Translations under genes and position numbers: made by a program
Notes under the pieces: model-generated
Told to the model about the DNA's origin: nothing
The model's input: the letters and a program-made list of their open reading frames with translations, nothing else
Databases searched by the model: none
In this document: piece after piece, positions 43,617-52,912 of the stretch
Layout of the letters: every line of letters begins with the position of its first letter
How positions within the stretch are numbered: the first letter of the stretch is position 1
NCBI RefSeq assembly: GCF_049615385.1
Contig: NZ_JBMZFL010000010.1
Reading direction: 5' to 3' (one strand)
Length of the DNA stretch: 64,000 bases
From: Aequoribacter sp049615385
GTDB lineage: Bacteria > Pseudomonadota > Gammaproteobacteria > Pseudomonadales > Halieaceae

Positions 43617-44261
43617 CTAGGCTGCAGCGACGATATCGCTGGCGAGGACTACGGCTTCGGCCGCCAATTGTCGAATGGCGTCCCAGTTTTTGGATTGAAT
43701 CGCATGTTTTGGTGTGATCCATGAGCCGCCCACGGCAATGACGGCGGGTAAGCTAAGATAGTCTTTCAAATTGTTGGGCGAGATTCCGCCTGTTGGACAA
43801 AACTTTACATGGGGGAAGGGGCCCGAATAGGCTTTTAAAGCCTTTGCGCCGCCGTTGGCCTCAGCTGGGAAGAACTTTAAAATTTCGTAGCCTGCATCCA
43901 TCGCTGCGATCATTTCTGAGGCGCTCGAGACACCCGGAAGTAGTGGTAGGGCGGTTTCTTTCGCCGCATCAAAAATCGATTGGCTAGAGCCCGGTGATAC
44001 GATGAATTGTGCTCCTCGATCCCTACAGGCTCTCAGTTGGTCACCGTTGCATACGGTGCCCGCACCGACGATGGCGTTAGGTACCGCTTTGGCAATGCGT
44101 TCAATGGCTTCTAAAGCACAGTCGGTGCGCAGAGTGATTTCCAAGGCCGGCAGACCGCCGGCGACAAGTGCCTCGGCCATAGGGATGGCTGTGTCGAGAT
44201 CGTCGATAACCAGTACCGGAACGACAGGCGCAGCCGTAATGAAGTCGTAATTAATGCTCAT
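43617..44261 (-). CDS. eda: KDPG aldolase (2-keto-3-deoxy-6-phosphogluconate aldolase)
   Basis: This 214-residue class I aldolase has Glu41 in ALEITLRT and Schiff-base Lys129 in EILKFFPAEANGG, with KFCPTGGISPNN binding phosphate. It splits KDPG to pyruvate and glyceraldehyde 3-phosphate. The start overlaps the glk stop (ATGA). KDPG is also the known signal of HexR, so this enzyme consumes the inducer. Confidence 0.96.
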   Translation of the reverse strand: MSINYDFITAAPVVPVLVIDDLDTAIPMAEALVAGGLPALEITLRTDCALEAIERIAKAVPNAIVGAGTVCNGDQLRACRDRGAQFIVSPGSSQSIFDAAKETALPLLPGVSSASEMIAAMDAGYEILKFFPAEANGGAKALKAYSGPFPHVKFCPTGGISPNNLKDYLSLPAVIAVGGSWITPKHAIQSKNWDAIRQLAAEAVVLASDIVAAA

Positions 44262-45241
44262 GAATTCTCCAGAATGTTCAGGCGCTCGGCAGCGCCAAGC
44301 AAGCCTAGGTGATCTTTAGTGATGACTCTAAGGACAATAGGTTGTAAATAGGATTTGAAACGGCCTTTGGCCTCAAAGCGAGCGCGGAAGTCGCTGTTTC
44401 GCAAGAGTTCTGGATAGCGTGGCGTGATGCCTCCAGCGATATATACGCCACCCATAGCGCCAAGCGTCAGGGCGAGATTGCCGGCGGTTGATCCTAAGAT
44501 AGCAAAGAATGCATTCATGGCTGACAGGGCCAAACTGTCGCTGCCATCATTCGCCGCTTGCGCTATCGCCGCAGCGCTATCGAATTTTGCTTCCCGGCCC
44601 TTGATATTGGCAATGGCCTCATAAATGTTGATGATTCCCGCACCCGACAATAATCGTTCGATTGATACGCGCTCAAAACGTTTCTGTAGCTCCGTCAAGA
44701 TTGAGATTTCGAGCGGTGTGACCGGAGCAAAGTCGGCATGTCCACCTTCTCCACCGACAACGCTGTAGCCTGAATCCGGGCTGGATATTAATGAGGCAAC
44801 CCCTAAGCCTGTGCCCGGGCCCAAGACGATAATGGGTTTGTCGACAGTGGCAGAGTGGCCACCGATTTCAATGTAATCAGAGCTTTTCAAGCTTGGGATT
44901 GCGTAGGCGACCGCGGCGAAGTCATTAATAACAACGAGCGCCGCGCCACCGAGTTGGTGGCTGATATCGGATTTTTGGAAGCGCCACGAGCTGTTGGTGA
45001 ACTGAATAATTTCATTATCGGGTACGCAGGCTACTGCCAGGCATGCAAACCTAGGCAGTTTTTCATGTTGCGTTAAGCTATCGATTTCGTTCAAGAATTG
45101 TGCCAGCGCATCCTCAAATTTCGGGTAGTCGGCAACCGCGTAGCTGTGGGTAATTTCGAGTTGCTGAGTCCGGCGACAAAACACACCAAAGCGGGCGTTC
45201 GTCCCTCCGATATCGGCGACTAAATTCCAGTCTTTCATCAT
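44258..45241 (-). CDS. glk: Glucokinase
   Basis: This 327-residue protein has the ATP-binding opening LVADIGGTNARFGVF and GPGTGLGVASL, and the substrate-site block VVGGEGGHADFAP. It phosphorylates glucose and feeds zwf. It lies 8 bp after edd. Its presence in the operon suggests free glucose is taken into the cytosol, not phosphorylated by a PTS. The start may be ATG 45241 or 45238. Confidence 0.95.
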   Translation of the reverse strand: MMKDWNLVADIGGTNARFGVFCRRTQQLEITHSYAVADYPKFEDALAQFLNEIDSLTQHEKLPRFACLAVACVPDNEIIQFTNSSWRFQKSDISHQLGGAALVVINDFAAVAYAIPSLKSSDYIEIGGHSATVDKPIIVLGPGTGLGVASLISSPDSGYSVVGGEGGHADFAPVTPLEISILTELQKRFERVSIERLLSGAGIINIYEAIANIKGREAKFDSAAAIAQAANDGSDSLALSAMNAFFAILGSTAGNLALTLGAMGGVYIAGGITPRYPELLRNSDFRARFEAKGRFKSYLQPIVLRVITKDHLGLLGAAERLNILENS

Positions 45242-45249
45242 GATAGGCC

Positions 45250-47094
45250 CTATTTAGTAGCGCTCTGTAACGCGTTGAGTGCCGTGGCTTCGTCAAACAA
45301 GAACGTAGCGCCCGTTTCCGCACTGCTCAACAAGGCACGGGTCGTGGCGAATAAATCACGGCCGCAGTTGTCGTCCTCGACTGGCGCCGGCGCTTGAATT
45401 CGTTGGCTGAATTCTAGCTCATCAATATGAACTTGCAACGTGCCCTTAGTCGCGTCAACCTCGATCAGATCGCCGTCTTGGATTCGACCGATCCAGCCTC
45501 CGCTCGCGGCTTCAGGCGAAACGTGTATGGCGGCGGGGACTTTGCCTGAAGCTCCCGACATGCGTCCATCCGTGACCAAGGCAACCGCAAAGCCTTTGTC
45601 TTGTAAAACGCCCAAAAACGGTGTGAGTTTGTGTAGTTCAGGCATGCCATTGGCCTTTGGGCCCTGATAGCGAACCACGACCACACAATCTTTGTTCAGT
45701 TCACCTGCTTTAAATCGAGCCTCGAGGGCATGTTGACTGTCAAATACCACAGCCGGTGCCTTGACGATGCGGTGTTCAGGGGCCACAGCAGAGATTTTGA
45801 TGACAGCTCGACCGATGTTGCCATCGAGCTGACGCAGTCCGCCCTCGGGGTCAAACGGTTTTGCAACTGAGCCTATGACCGAATCATCCAGACTTGTTTT
45901 GGGGGCAGGTGACCACTGTATTTGGCCGTGCTCGAATTTTGGCTCGACACAGAAGTCGGCAAAGTTCTCGCCCCAGGTAGTCAGAGCGTCGCCATGCATC
46001 AACCCATTCGATAGCAGTTCGGTGAACAGAGCGCCAGTGCCCCCAGCAGCGTGAAAATGATTGATATCAGCGGATCCGTTTGGGTAAACCTTGGCCAGAA
46101 GAGGTGTGACGCGAGACAGTTTGTCCATGTCTTCCCAGCTGATGATAATGCCAGCGGCTCTCGCCATAGCGATTAGGTGTATCGTGTGGTTAGTTGACCC
46201 ACCGGAGGCGAGCAAAGCAACGATACCATTAACAACCGCACGCTCATCGACAACTCTACCCAGCGGACGGAAGTTTGAAGATTTGCCAGAGATTTTGGTG
46301 ATGTGCTGAGCTGTGTAGCGTGTCAGGGCGTCTCGTAACTCCGTGCCTGGGTTCACAAAAGAGCTTCCGGGCAATTGTAGCCCCATAGCTTCAAGGACCA
46401 TTTGATTGCTGTTCGCCGTGCCGTAGAAGGTGCAGGTGCCCGCCGAGTGGTAGGATGCTGACTCTGCTTCTAACAATGCGTCGCGACCGACCTCACCTTG
46501 GGCGTAGAGTTGTCGGATTCGCAGTTTTTCTTTGTTGGCAAGACCTGTGGGCATTGGGCCTGCAGGTACAAACATTGCTGGCAAGTGGCCGAATCGTAGT
46601 GCGCCGATTAGCAGTCCCGGCACGATCTTATCGCAGATTCCCAATAGCAGCGCGGCGTCAAACATTTGATGTGATAGAGCCACAGCAGTGGATTGAGCAA
46701 TATGATCTCGGCTGAGCAGACTCAGCTCCATTCCCGCCTGCCCCTGGGTGACACCATCGCACATCGCAGGTGTCGCGCCTGCGACTTGACCGGTTGACCC
46801 GAGCTCACGCAAGGCCTCTTTGATGATTTCGGGATACCCTTGATAGGGCTGGTGGGCGCTCAGCATATCGTTGTAAGCGGTGACAATGCCTACGTTGACA
46901 GAGTCCATGAGTTTCAGGGTTTGTTTGTCAGATTCCTGGCAGGCCGCAAAACCGTGAGCTAGATTGCCACAGCTTAGGCGCGCACGATCCGGCGTCTCGT
47001 TGGCGTCGCGGTCCAAACGATCTAAATAATTTTGGCGCAGAGCTTTGCTGCGTTCGCGTATTTGGGCAGTAACTTGTTCTAGGACAGGATGCAT
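45250..47094 (-). CDS. edd: 6-phosphogluconate dehydratase
   Basis: This 614-residue IlvD/Edd-family enzyme has SVNVGIVTAYNDMLSAHQPY, MCDGVTQGQAGMELS and GICDKIVPGLL, which supply cysteines for the Fe-S cluster, and DGRMSGASGKVPAAIHV at the C-terminus. It dehydrates 6-phosphogluconate to KDPG. It is the first gene of edd-glk-eda-zwf-pgl, with a perfect HexR box 78 bp upstream. The Fe-S cofactor links it to the SUF operon of this window. Confidence 0.96.
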   Translation of the reverse strand: MHPVLEQVTAQIRERSKALRQNYLDRLDRDANETPDRARLSCGNLAHGFAACQESDKQTLKLMDSVNVGIVTAYNDMLSAHQPYQGYPEIIKEALRELGSTGQVAGATPAMCDGVTQGQAGMELSLLSRDHIAQSTAVALSHQMFDAALLLGICDKIVPGLLIGALRFGHLPAMFVPAGPMPTGLANKEKLRIRQLYAQGEVGRDALLEAESASYHSAGTCTFYGTANSNQMVLEAMGLQLPGSSFVNPGTELRDALTRYTAQHITKISGKSSNFRPLGRVVDERAVVNGIVALLASGGSTNHTIHLIAMARAAGIIISWEDMDKLSRVTPLLAKVYPNGSADINHFHAAGGTGALFTELLSNGLMHGDALTTWGENFADFCVEPKFEHGQIQWSPAPKTSLDDSVIGSVAKPFDPEGGLRQLDGNIGRAVIKISAVAPEHRIVKAPAVVFDSQHALEARFKAGELNKDCVVVVRYQGPKANGMPELHKLTPFLGVLQDKGFAVALVTDGRMSGASGKVPAAIHVSPEAASGGWIGRIQDGDLIEVDATKGTLQVHIDELEFSQRIQAPAPVEDDNCGRDLFATTRALLSSAETGATFLFDEATALNALQSATK

Positions 47095-47171
47095 AGCTCT
47101 CGTTTCCCTTCAGTGTTGTTGTAATAAAAGCACAAAATATGGGTTGTTTTCCAGTGGAATTACGCAATTAA

Positions 47172-47186
47172 TGTAGTTTTTTTACA
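47172..47186. promoter_or_regulatory. HexR box upstream of edd
   Basis: TGTAGTTTTTTTACA fits the HexR palindrome TGTAR-N5-TTACA. It lies 77 bp before edd and 101 bp before dinB, in the divergent region. Confidence 0.8.
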
Positions 47187-47287
47187 GATTTGGCCCCGGT
47201 TTCTCTGAGGTCGGCGGGTGAAAATTCAGCTGAACCAAGTCCCATAAGGGTTTATCCTATGGATTGTTTTCAATGTGATGTGTAAGT

Positions 47288-48421
47288 TTGTCTGACGTAT
47301 CGAACCTTAAGCCGCGCAAGATTATTCACGTCGACATGGACGCGTTTTATGCGAGTGTCGAACAGCGCGATAATCCAGAGCTCCGGGATAAACCCATTGC
47401 CGTGGGCGGTGCTCGGTTGCGCGGTGTCGTAGCGGCGGCGAGTTATGAGGCGCGTGAGTTTGGCGTTAAATCGGCAATGCCCTCGGTTACCGCCCAGCGT
47501 TTGTGTCCTGATTTGATCTTTGTCAAAGCACGATTTGATGTGTACCGAAGTGTGTCGGCCCAGATACGCGAGATATTTTCGCGATATACAGATGTCATCG
47601 AGCCCCTTTCTTTGGATGAGGCTTACCTTGACGTGACTCAGGATAAACGCGGCGTCGGCTCCGCAGTGAAAATTGCTCACATGATTCGAAAATCCATATA
47701 CGAGGAGCTGAACCTCACTGCGAGCGCCGGTATCAGTTACAACAAGTTTATTGCGAAGATCGCGTCAGACCAGAATAAGCCTAATGGTCAGTGTGTGGTG
47801 TTGCCCGATGAGGGCGAGGCTTTTGTTGGGCAGTTGCCCGTGCGTCGCTTTTATGGGGTGGGTCCCAAAACCGCTGAGAAGATGGCTCGCCTTAATCTTC
47901 AAACAGGTGCTGACATTCGAGCTTGTAGCTTGGCTTTTCTAGCCGAAAATTTCGGTAGTTCTGCTGACTATTTGTATAAAGCCTCACGCGGAGTCGATCA
48001 TCGACCCGTGCGTCCAAATCGCATCCGGAAATCGGTGGGGGCGGAACGCACTTACCCAGAGGATTTGAGTCAGCTCGACATTCTTCAAGAGGCCGTGGTT
48101 TCGATTGCTGAAGAAGTTTGGATGCGCAGTCAAAAGAACGGCTGTCAGGGTAAAACTGCGACCCTGAAAATTAAGTTCAATGATTTTCAGCAAATTACGC
48201 GAGCTATGAGTTTAGACCACTTGTTTGGGTCGGAGGCAGAGCTGCGAGAAGTGCTGCTTGGCTTGCTGCAAAAAGAGTGGCCATTACGTCGGCCAGTTAG
48301 ATTGGTTGGAGCACAGCTGTCTGGATTGGTGCACCAAGCTCGGCAGGTTGCTGCGAGTGGTGCGGACACTGTATCGGACGCTTCGGTTGCTCACCCGACA
48401 CAGTATCCTTTGGGTTTTTAG
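47288..48421 (+). CDS. dinB: DNA polymerase IV
   Basis: This 377-residue Y-family polymerase has catalytic acids in HVDMDAFYASVEQRD and LSLDEAYLDVTQD, and the helix-hairpin-helix block RRFYGVGPKTAEKMARL. It copies past DNA damage. The only start in frame ahead of the conserved core is TTG 47288, because a stop lies at 47276. No clear LexA box is seen in the 193-bp gap to edd. Confidence 0.94.
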   Translation: MSDVSNLKPRKIIHVDMDAFYASVEQRDNPELRDKPIAVGGARLRGVVAAASYEAREFGVKSAMPSVTAQRLCPDLIFVKARFDVYRSVSAQIREIFSRYTDVIEPLSLDEAYLDVTQDKRGVGSAVKIAHMIRKSIYEELNLTASAGISYNKFIAKIASDQNKPNGQCVVLPDEGEAFVGQLPVRRFYGVGPKTAEKMARLNLQTGADIRACSLAFLAENFGSSADYLYKASRGVDHRPVRPNRIRKSVGAERTYPEDLSQLDILQEAVVSIAEEVWMRSQKNGCQGKTATLKIKFNDFQQITRAMSLDHLFGSEAELREVLLGLLQKEWPLRRPVRLVGAQLSGLVHQARQVAASGADTVSDASVAHPTQYPLGF

Positions 48422-48430
48422 CACCGAGGT

Positions 48431-49270
48431 CTAGTCGAGGTCCGCCGCACTGTGGCGTTCGTAGCAGCGCTGATCTTCGTCGCCCCAGATGGTGTTGACG
48501 CGCTTGCCGCGTTGCACCGCTGGGCGAGAATCGATTAAGCGCGCCCAGCGCTCAACGTTTTTGTAACTTGCCACATCCAAAAACTCTTGTGCGGAGTACA
48601 GGTTGCCGATGACTAGCATGCCGTACCATGGGAAGGTCGCGATGTCCGCAATGGTGTAGTCGTCGCCGGCCAAGTAGGTTCGTGTGGCTAGGTTTTGGTC
48701 TAGGACGTCTAGCTGCCGTTTGACTTCCATGGCGTAACGATTGATTGGGTACTCGTATTTTTCAGGCGCGTAGGCATAGAAATGACCAAAACCTCCGCCC
48801 AGAAATGCGGTGCTGGCCATCTGCCAGAATAGCCACGAGAGCGTTTCGGCTCGAGCGCCAGCTTCAGTCGGCAAAAAGTGACCAAACTTTTCGGCAAGAT
48901 ACATGATGATGGAGCCTGATTCGAAGACACGGGTGGGTGGGGTGGTGCTGGTATCTAGCAAGGCGGGAATCTTCGAGTTGGGATTGATATTAACAAAGCC
49001 ACTAGAGAATTGGTCGCCTTCTAGGATGTTAATCATCCATGCATCGTATTCTGCTTCTGTGACGCCCAGTGCCAGCAGCTCTTCTAGCATAATGGTCACT
49101 TTTTGACCGTTTGGAGTGCCGACTGAATGTAGCTGAAACGGATGCTCGCCACGAGGCAACTCTTTGTCGTGCGTTGCGCCTGCCACGGGACGGTTGATCT
49201 GGGCAAAGCGGCCGCCATTGCCTTGGTCCCAAGTCCAAACTTTAGGCGGGATGTAGATGTCTTGACTCAT
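48431..49270 (-). CDS. yghU: Glutathione S-transferase family protein, YghU type
   Basis: The 279-residue protein matches E. coli YghU closely by eye: YIPPKVWTWDQGNGGRFAQI at the start, GTPNGQKVTIMLEELLALG and FLGGGFGHFYAYAP. YghU acts as a disulfide-bond reductase using glutathione. It is convergent with dinB and divergent from the sulfatase operon. It might handle redox stress; no operator can be assigned. Confidence 0.93.
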   Translation of the reverse strand: MSQDIYIPPKVWTWDQGNGGRFAQINRPVAGATHDKELPRGEHPFQLHSVGTPNGQKVTIMLEELLALGVTEAEYDAWMINILEGDQFSSGFVNINPNSKIPALLDTSTTPPTRVFESGSIIMYLAEKFGHFLPTEAGARAETLSWLFWQMASTAFLGGGFGHFYAYAPEKYEYPINRYAMEVKRQLDVLDQNLATRTYLAGDDYTIADIATFPWYGMLVIGNLYSAQEFLDVASYKNVERWARLIDSRPAVQRGKRVNTIWGDEDQRCYERHSAADLD

Positions 49271-49341
49271 AGCTTCCTCTGTTGTGTGGTGGAATCGTAT
49301 TTCGGTTCAATCAGCTCAAAAAAAAACTCGAACAGGCATGT

Positions 49342-49427
49342 TAACAGCTGTTACATTACATGGGTGGCGTAGTCCGCGCCAGTGTTTGCTTGCGAGACAC
49401 ACCACACGACAACGATAACAGCTGATA
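49342..49427 (+). promoter_or_regulatory. Two copies of a 12-bp palindrome ahead of the sulfatase operon
   Basis: TAACAGCTGTTA (49342-49353) is a perfect palindrome. TAACAGCTGATA (49416-49427) is a second copy with one change, directly before the AAGGGA ribosome-binding box of the sulfatase gene. Their centres are 74 bp apart. This is the pattern of a dimeric repressor with two operators. No regulator gene lies nearby. Confidence 0.5.
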
Positions 49428-49438
49428 AGGGACACATT

Positions 49439-50980
49439 ATGCGAGGATTGAATCGGCGACTTGCGTTAAGTTTAGCGCTGCTGATGAGTATGTGCGCAGG
49501 CGCCATGGCTCAAACCAAACAGCCCAATATCCTGGTGATCTGGGGTGACGACGTGGGGATTTGGAACCTGAGCACCTACAACATGGGGATGATGGGCTAT
49601 CGAACGCCCAATATTGATCGTATCGCCAACGAAGGGATGAAATTTACCGATTACTACGGCGAGCAGAGCTGCACCGCAGGACGTTCGGCCTTTATAACGG
49701 GGCAGAGTCCGATACGAACGGGTTTGACCAAGGTGGGTATTCCCGGTGCCGATCTGGGTATTCAGGATGAAGACGTAACCCTCGGCGCGATTATGCAAGA
49801 CCAGGGCTACGTCACAGCGCACTTTGGCAAAAACCATCTAGGCGACAAAGATAAATTCTTACCTACCAATCATGGCTTTGATGAGTTTTTTGGAAACTTG
49901 TATCACCTCAATGCAGAGGAAGAGCCCGAAAATCCAGATTACCCGCAAGATCCGGAGTTCCAAAAGCGTTTTGCGCCACGCGGCGTAATTCGTAGCTTTG
50001 CCGATGGTCGAGTAGAAGATTCTGGACCGCTGACCAAAAAGCGGATGGAGACTGTTGACGAGGAATTCTTGGATGCGTCTCTAAATTTCATTGATCGCGC
50101 GCATGAGCAAGAGAAGCCTTTCTTTGTCTGGTTTAACTCAACGCGCATGCATTACTACACCCACACCGCCGAAAAAGAGCTCGGGTTGTCGGGGCAGGGC
50201 TTCTACAACGACGCCATGGTGGGTCACGACATGTTGGTCGGGCAGCTTTTGAACAAGCTGGACGAGCTTGGTATCGCCGATAATACGATCGTGATCTACA
50301 CCACGGATAACGGTCCGCACTATAACATGTGGCCAGACGCCGCGATCACGCCTTTCCGTGGTGAGAAAAACACTAACTGGGAGGGTGGCTTTCGTGTTCC
50401 TGCGATGATTCGCTGGCCCGGTAAAATTCAACCCGGCACCATCAGCAATGAGGTGATGTCCCACTTAGATTGGTTTCCAACATTGGCCAATGCAGCGGGT
50501 CGTCCGGGTGTTGTCCAAGAACTGCGTCAGGGTACTCGTGTCACGGGCAAACCCTACAAGGTGCATCTCGATGGTTTTGATTTTACCGATCACCTCACCG
50601 GTAAAAGTGAGAGAGGGGCGCGCAAAACCTTCTTCTACTGGAGCGACGATGGTGACTTGATGGCCATGCGCGTGGGCGACTGGAAAGCGTTGTTCGCCGA
50701 GCAGCGCGCCGCACAGTTCGATGTTTGGCGCGAACCCTTCGTGCAATTGCGTATACCGAAACTGTATCACTTGAGACGCGATCCTTTTGAGCGCGCCGAC
50801 GTCGATAGCAACAACTACAACGATTGGTGGAACCGCCGCGCAGGGCCGCAATTGTCGATTGCGAGGGTGGAGCTTACGAAGTTCCTGATGACCTTCCAAG
50901 AGTTTCCTCAGCGTCAGCGACCAGCGTCATTCACGGTGGATCAGATACTCGAAAAGCTGTTTAGCGAAACTCGACAGTAA
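49439..50980 (+). CDS. Secreted arylsulfatase
   Basis: This 513-residue protein has a signal peptide (about 1-24, ending AMA-Q). The metal-binding NILVIWGDDVG and the active-site motif SCTAGRSAFITG show a class I sulfatase. Cys78 would become formylglycine. The motif is CxAxR in place of the common CxPxR, a known variant. HFGKNHLGD and YTTDNGPHYN complete the site. It releases sulfate from an organic ester in the periplasm. ATG 49439 follows AAGGGA. It leads an operon of MoxR/VWA genes, 13 bp before the first. No formylglycine-generating enzyme is in the window. Confidence 0.95.
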   Translation: MRGLNRRLALSLALLMSMCAGAMAQTKQPNILVIWGDDVGIWNLSTYNMGMMGYRTPNIDRIANEGMKFTDYYGEQSCTAGRSAFITGQSPIRTGLTKVGIPGADLGIQDEDVTLGAIMQDQGYVTAHFGKNHLGDKDKFLPTNHGFDEFFGNLYHLNAEEEPENPDYPQDPEFQKRFAPRGVIRSFADGRVEDSGPLTKKRMETVDEEFLDASLNFIDRAHEQEKPFFVWFNSTRMHYYTHTAEKELGLSGQGFYNDAMVGHDMLVGQLLNKLDELGIADNTIVIYTTDNGPHYNMWPDAAITPFRGEKNTNWEGGFRVPAMIRWPGKIQPGTISNEVMSHLDWFPTLANAAGRPGVVQELRQGTRVTGKPYKVHLDGFDFTDHLTGKSERGARKTFFYWSDDGDLMAMRVGDWKALFAEQRAAQFDVWREPFVQLRIPKLYHLRRDPFERADVDSNNYNDWWNRRAGPQLSIARVELTKFLMTFQEFPQRQRPASFTVDQILEKLFSETRQ

Positions 50981-50993
50981 ACGCGGGTTGACT

Positions 50994-51977
50994 ATGACGG
51001 ATCCGATGGCACCAACAGCACAGGCGGATATTGCATCCGCCTTTTGCGATCTTATCGAGCAACTTTCGACAGAGGTCGTTGGGCAGAGTGAGGTTATACG
51101 TGGACTCGTGTTGGCGTTGTTGTGCGACGGACATGTATTAGTCGAAGGGCCGCCGGGAACGGGCAAAACGCGTGCAGTAAAAACCATGGCGCGACATTTA
51201 GCAGCTGGCTTTGGGCGTATACAGTTCACCCCAGATCTGCTGCCCGCGGACCTTACGGGGTCGGACGTCTACACTGCAGATCGCGAACTTGTGTTTCAGC
51301 AAGGCCCCATATTCAACCATTTGATCCTGGCGGATGAAATTAATCGCGCGCCTGCGCGTGTTCAATCTGCTTTGCTCGAGGCAATGGAAGAAAAACAGGT
51401 CACGGTTGGGACGCACACCTATGCCCTGCCACACCCATTTTTGGTGATGGCCACGCAAAATAGCTTGGATCAAGAGGGGACTTATCCTCTGCCTGAGGCA
51501 CAACTTGATCGATTTTTAATGAAGCTCACGGTGGATTACCCCTCGCGGGAAGCAGACTTGAGCATCTTGAAGCTGCAGCAGGCCGAAGAGCAACGCGGAC
51601 TATCCCATGAAGCTACGGTTGGTCTGGATCAAGTGACCAAAGCGCGCGAGCAAATCAGCCAAGTCAGGGTGTCGGATGCGATCGAGCAATACATCGTTGA
51701 TGTGGTTCAGGCGACTCGGCATCCCGAGCAATATTCTGAGCAGTTGGCCGCTTGGTTAAGGCATGGTGTCAGTGCTCGAGCGATACTCTCTCTGCATCGT
51801 GTGGCCAGAGCCAGCGCTTGGTTAAAGGGGCGTGACTACGTGGTGCCCGAAGACGTCAAAGAATATCTGGCACCTTGTTTAGCCCATCGGCTAAGCTTAA
51901 GTTATGAAGCCTTGGCGAACTCCGTGACCACCCGAGACCTGATCGAGGCCTTGAGCGAGCATGTTGTCGCACGCTGA
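50994..51977 (+). CDS. MoxR-family AAA+ ATPase
   Basis: This 327-residue protein has Walker A GPPGTGKT (residues 52-59), Walker B LILADEINRAP (Asp114, Glu115) and the sensor region FLVMATQNSLDQEGTYPLPE. MoxR ATPases act as chaperones with VWA proteins encoded nearby, often to fit metal or cofactors into enzymes. Here it follows the sulfatase by 13 bp and overlaps the DUF58 gene by 17 bp. ATG 50994 is used; TTG 50988 is the alternative. Confidence 0.95.
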   Translation: MTDPMAPTAQADIASAFCDLIEQLSTEVVGQSEVIRGLVLALLCDGHVLVEGPPGTGKTRAVKTMARHLAAGFGRIQFTPDLLPADLTGSDVYTADRELVFQQGPIFNHLILADEINRAPARVQSALLEAMEEKQVTVGTHTYALPHPFLVMATQNSLDQEGTYPLPEAQLDRFLMKLTVDYPSREADLSILKLQQAEEQRGLSHEATVGLDQVTKAREQISQVRVSDAIEQYIVDVVQATRHPEQYSEQLAAWLRHGVSARAILSLHRVARASAWLKGRDYVVPEDVKEYLAPCLAHRLSLSYEALANSVTTRDLIEALSEHVVAR

Positions 51978-52911
51978 TTCAGACCAACTTGAGCCCCGTG
52001 TCTATACCTCTTACCGTCGCTTAATTAATTTGCATGCCGCAGGTTTGCATGCCGCGGGGTGCCGGGCCGTGGAATCTGCTAGACCGCAAACCGGTATAAG
52101 CCGGAGTCAGAGCTTGGGGCGAGGTGTTGAGTTTGCCGAGCTCAAGGCCTATCAGCCTGGTGATGACACCCGTCACATCGATTGGCGAGCCACGGCGCGA
52201 ACGGGTACGCCTTGGGTGCGAGTGTTTGAATCTGACCAGCAAAAGGTCGTGACCTGCATTGTTGATCAGACGAGTGACTTACTGTTTGGCTCAAGGGTAT
52301 TCACCAAGGCATTAGTGGCGGCGGAATTGGCTGCCGTGTGTTGTTGGGATCACCTCGCCTTGGGATATACCATTCGTTTGTTGTTGCAGACTGAGCAGGG
52401 CTTAGAGTTAGCGGGAATTGCCACGAATACCTCAGAATTGAGGGCCTGTCTTCGCGTTCTTGCAGATCATAACCAAGCGGTTCGCGCCTTTGGGCAGGGT
52501 TCGCCCCGAGACGACGAAAAAGTGGTGATTGATCAATTAGCTCGTCAGACTCAAAGGCAGGACATTTATTGGTTTAGCTCATCGACTCAATGGTATTCAT
52601 CCTCGGCAAAAGCGCTAGCAATGCTGGGCCGTCTGCACGACGTTAACTTGGTGCTCGTTGACGATCCTTTGGATATCGACATCGGTCGTATGAAAGGACT
52701 TGATATGCTCGGACGTGCTGGGCACTGTTTACAGACAAGTCTGCGTACTCACGCTGATTTAGCCGCTGCAGGCCAGCGTTTAAAGCGTGATGCACAAGCT
52801 TTGATCAAAGAGATTAAGAGTATGGGTGTTGTGGTGTATCAAGCAGATAACTGCCACGATATTCGGCTTCAGTATCACTCGCACCGCGGCTTCGGGCGCT
52901 TCGAGGCCTAG
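51961..52911 (+). CDS. DUF58 protein (MoxR partner)
   Basis: This 316-residue protein has the DUF58 signature GVEFAELKAYQPGDDTRHID, then WRATARTGTPWVRVFE. These proteins carry a VWA-like fold and always neighbour MoxR. The fold's first metal motif is DQTSDL, lacking the second Ser of DxSxS. Overlaps moxR. Cytosolic: no membrane helix is seen. Confidence 0.9.
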   Translation: MLSHADSDQLEPRVYTSYRRLINLHAAGLHAAGCRAVESARPQTGISRSQSLGRGVEFAELKAYQPGDDTRHIDWRATARTGTPWVRVFESDQQKVVTCIVDQTSDLLFGSRVFTKALVAAELAAVCCWDHLALGYTIRLLLQTEQGLELAGIATNTSELRACLRVLADHNQAVRAFGQGSPRDDEKVVIDQLARQTQRQDIYWFSSSTQWYSSSAKALAMLGRLHDVNLVLVDDPLDIDIGRMKGLDMLGRAGHCLQTSLRTHADLAAAGQRLKRDAQALIKEIKSMGVVVYQADNCHDIRLQYHSHRGFGRFEA

Positions 52912-52912
52912 A

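Noticed and set aside
44855..46715. Plus-strand frames of 60-90 codons opposite glk and edd
   Set aside because: They are antisense shadows of well conserved genes, with no ribosome-binding sites or family motifs.
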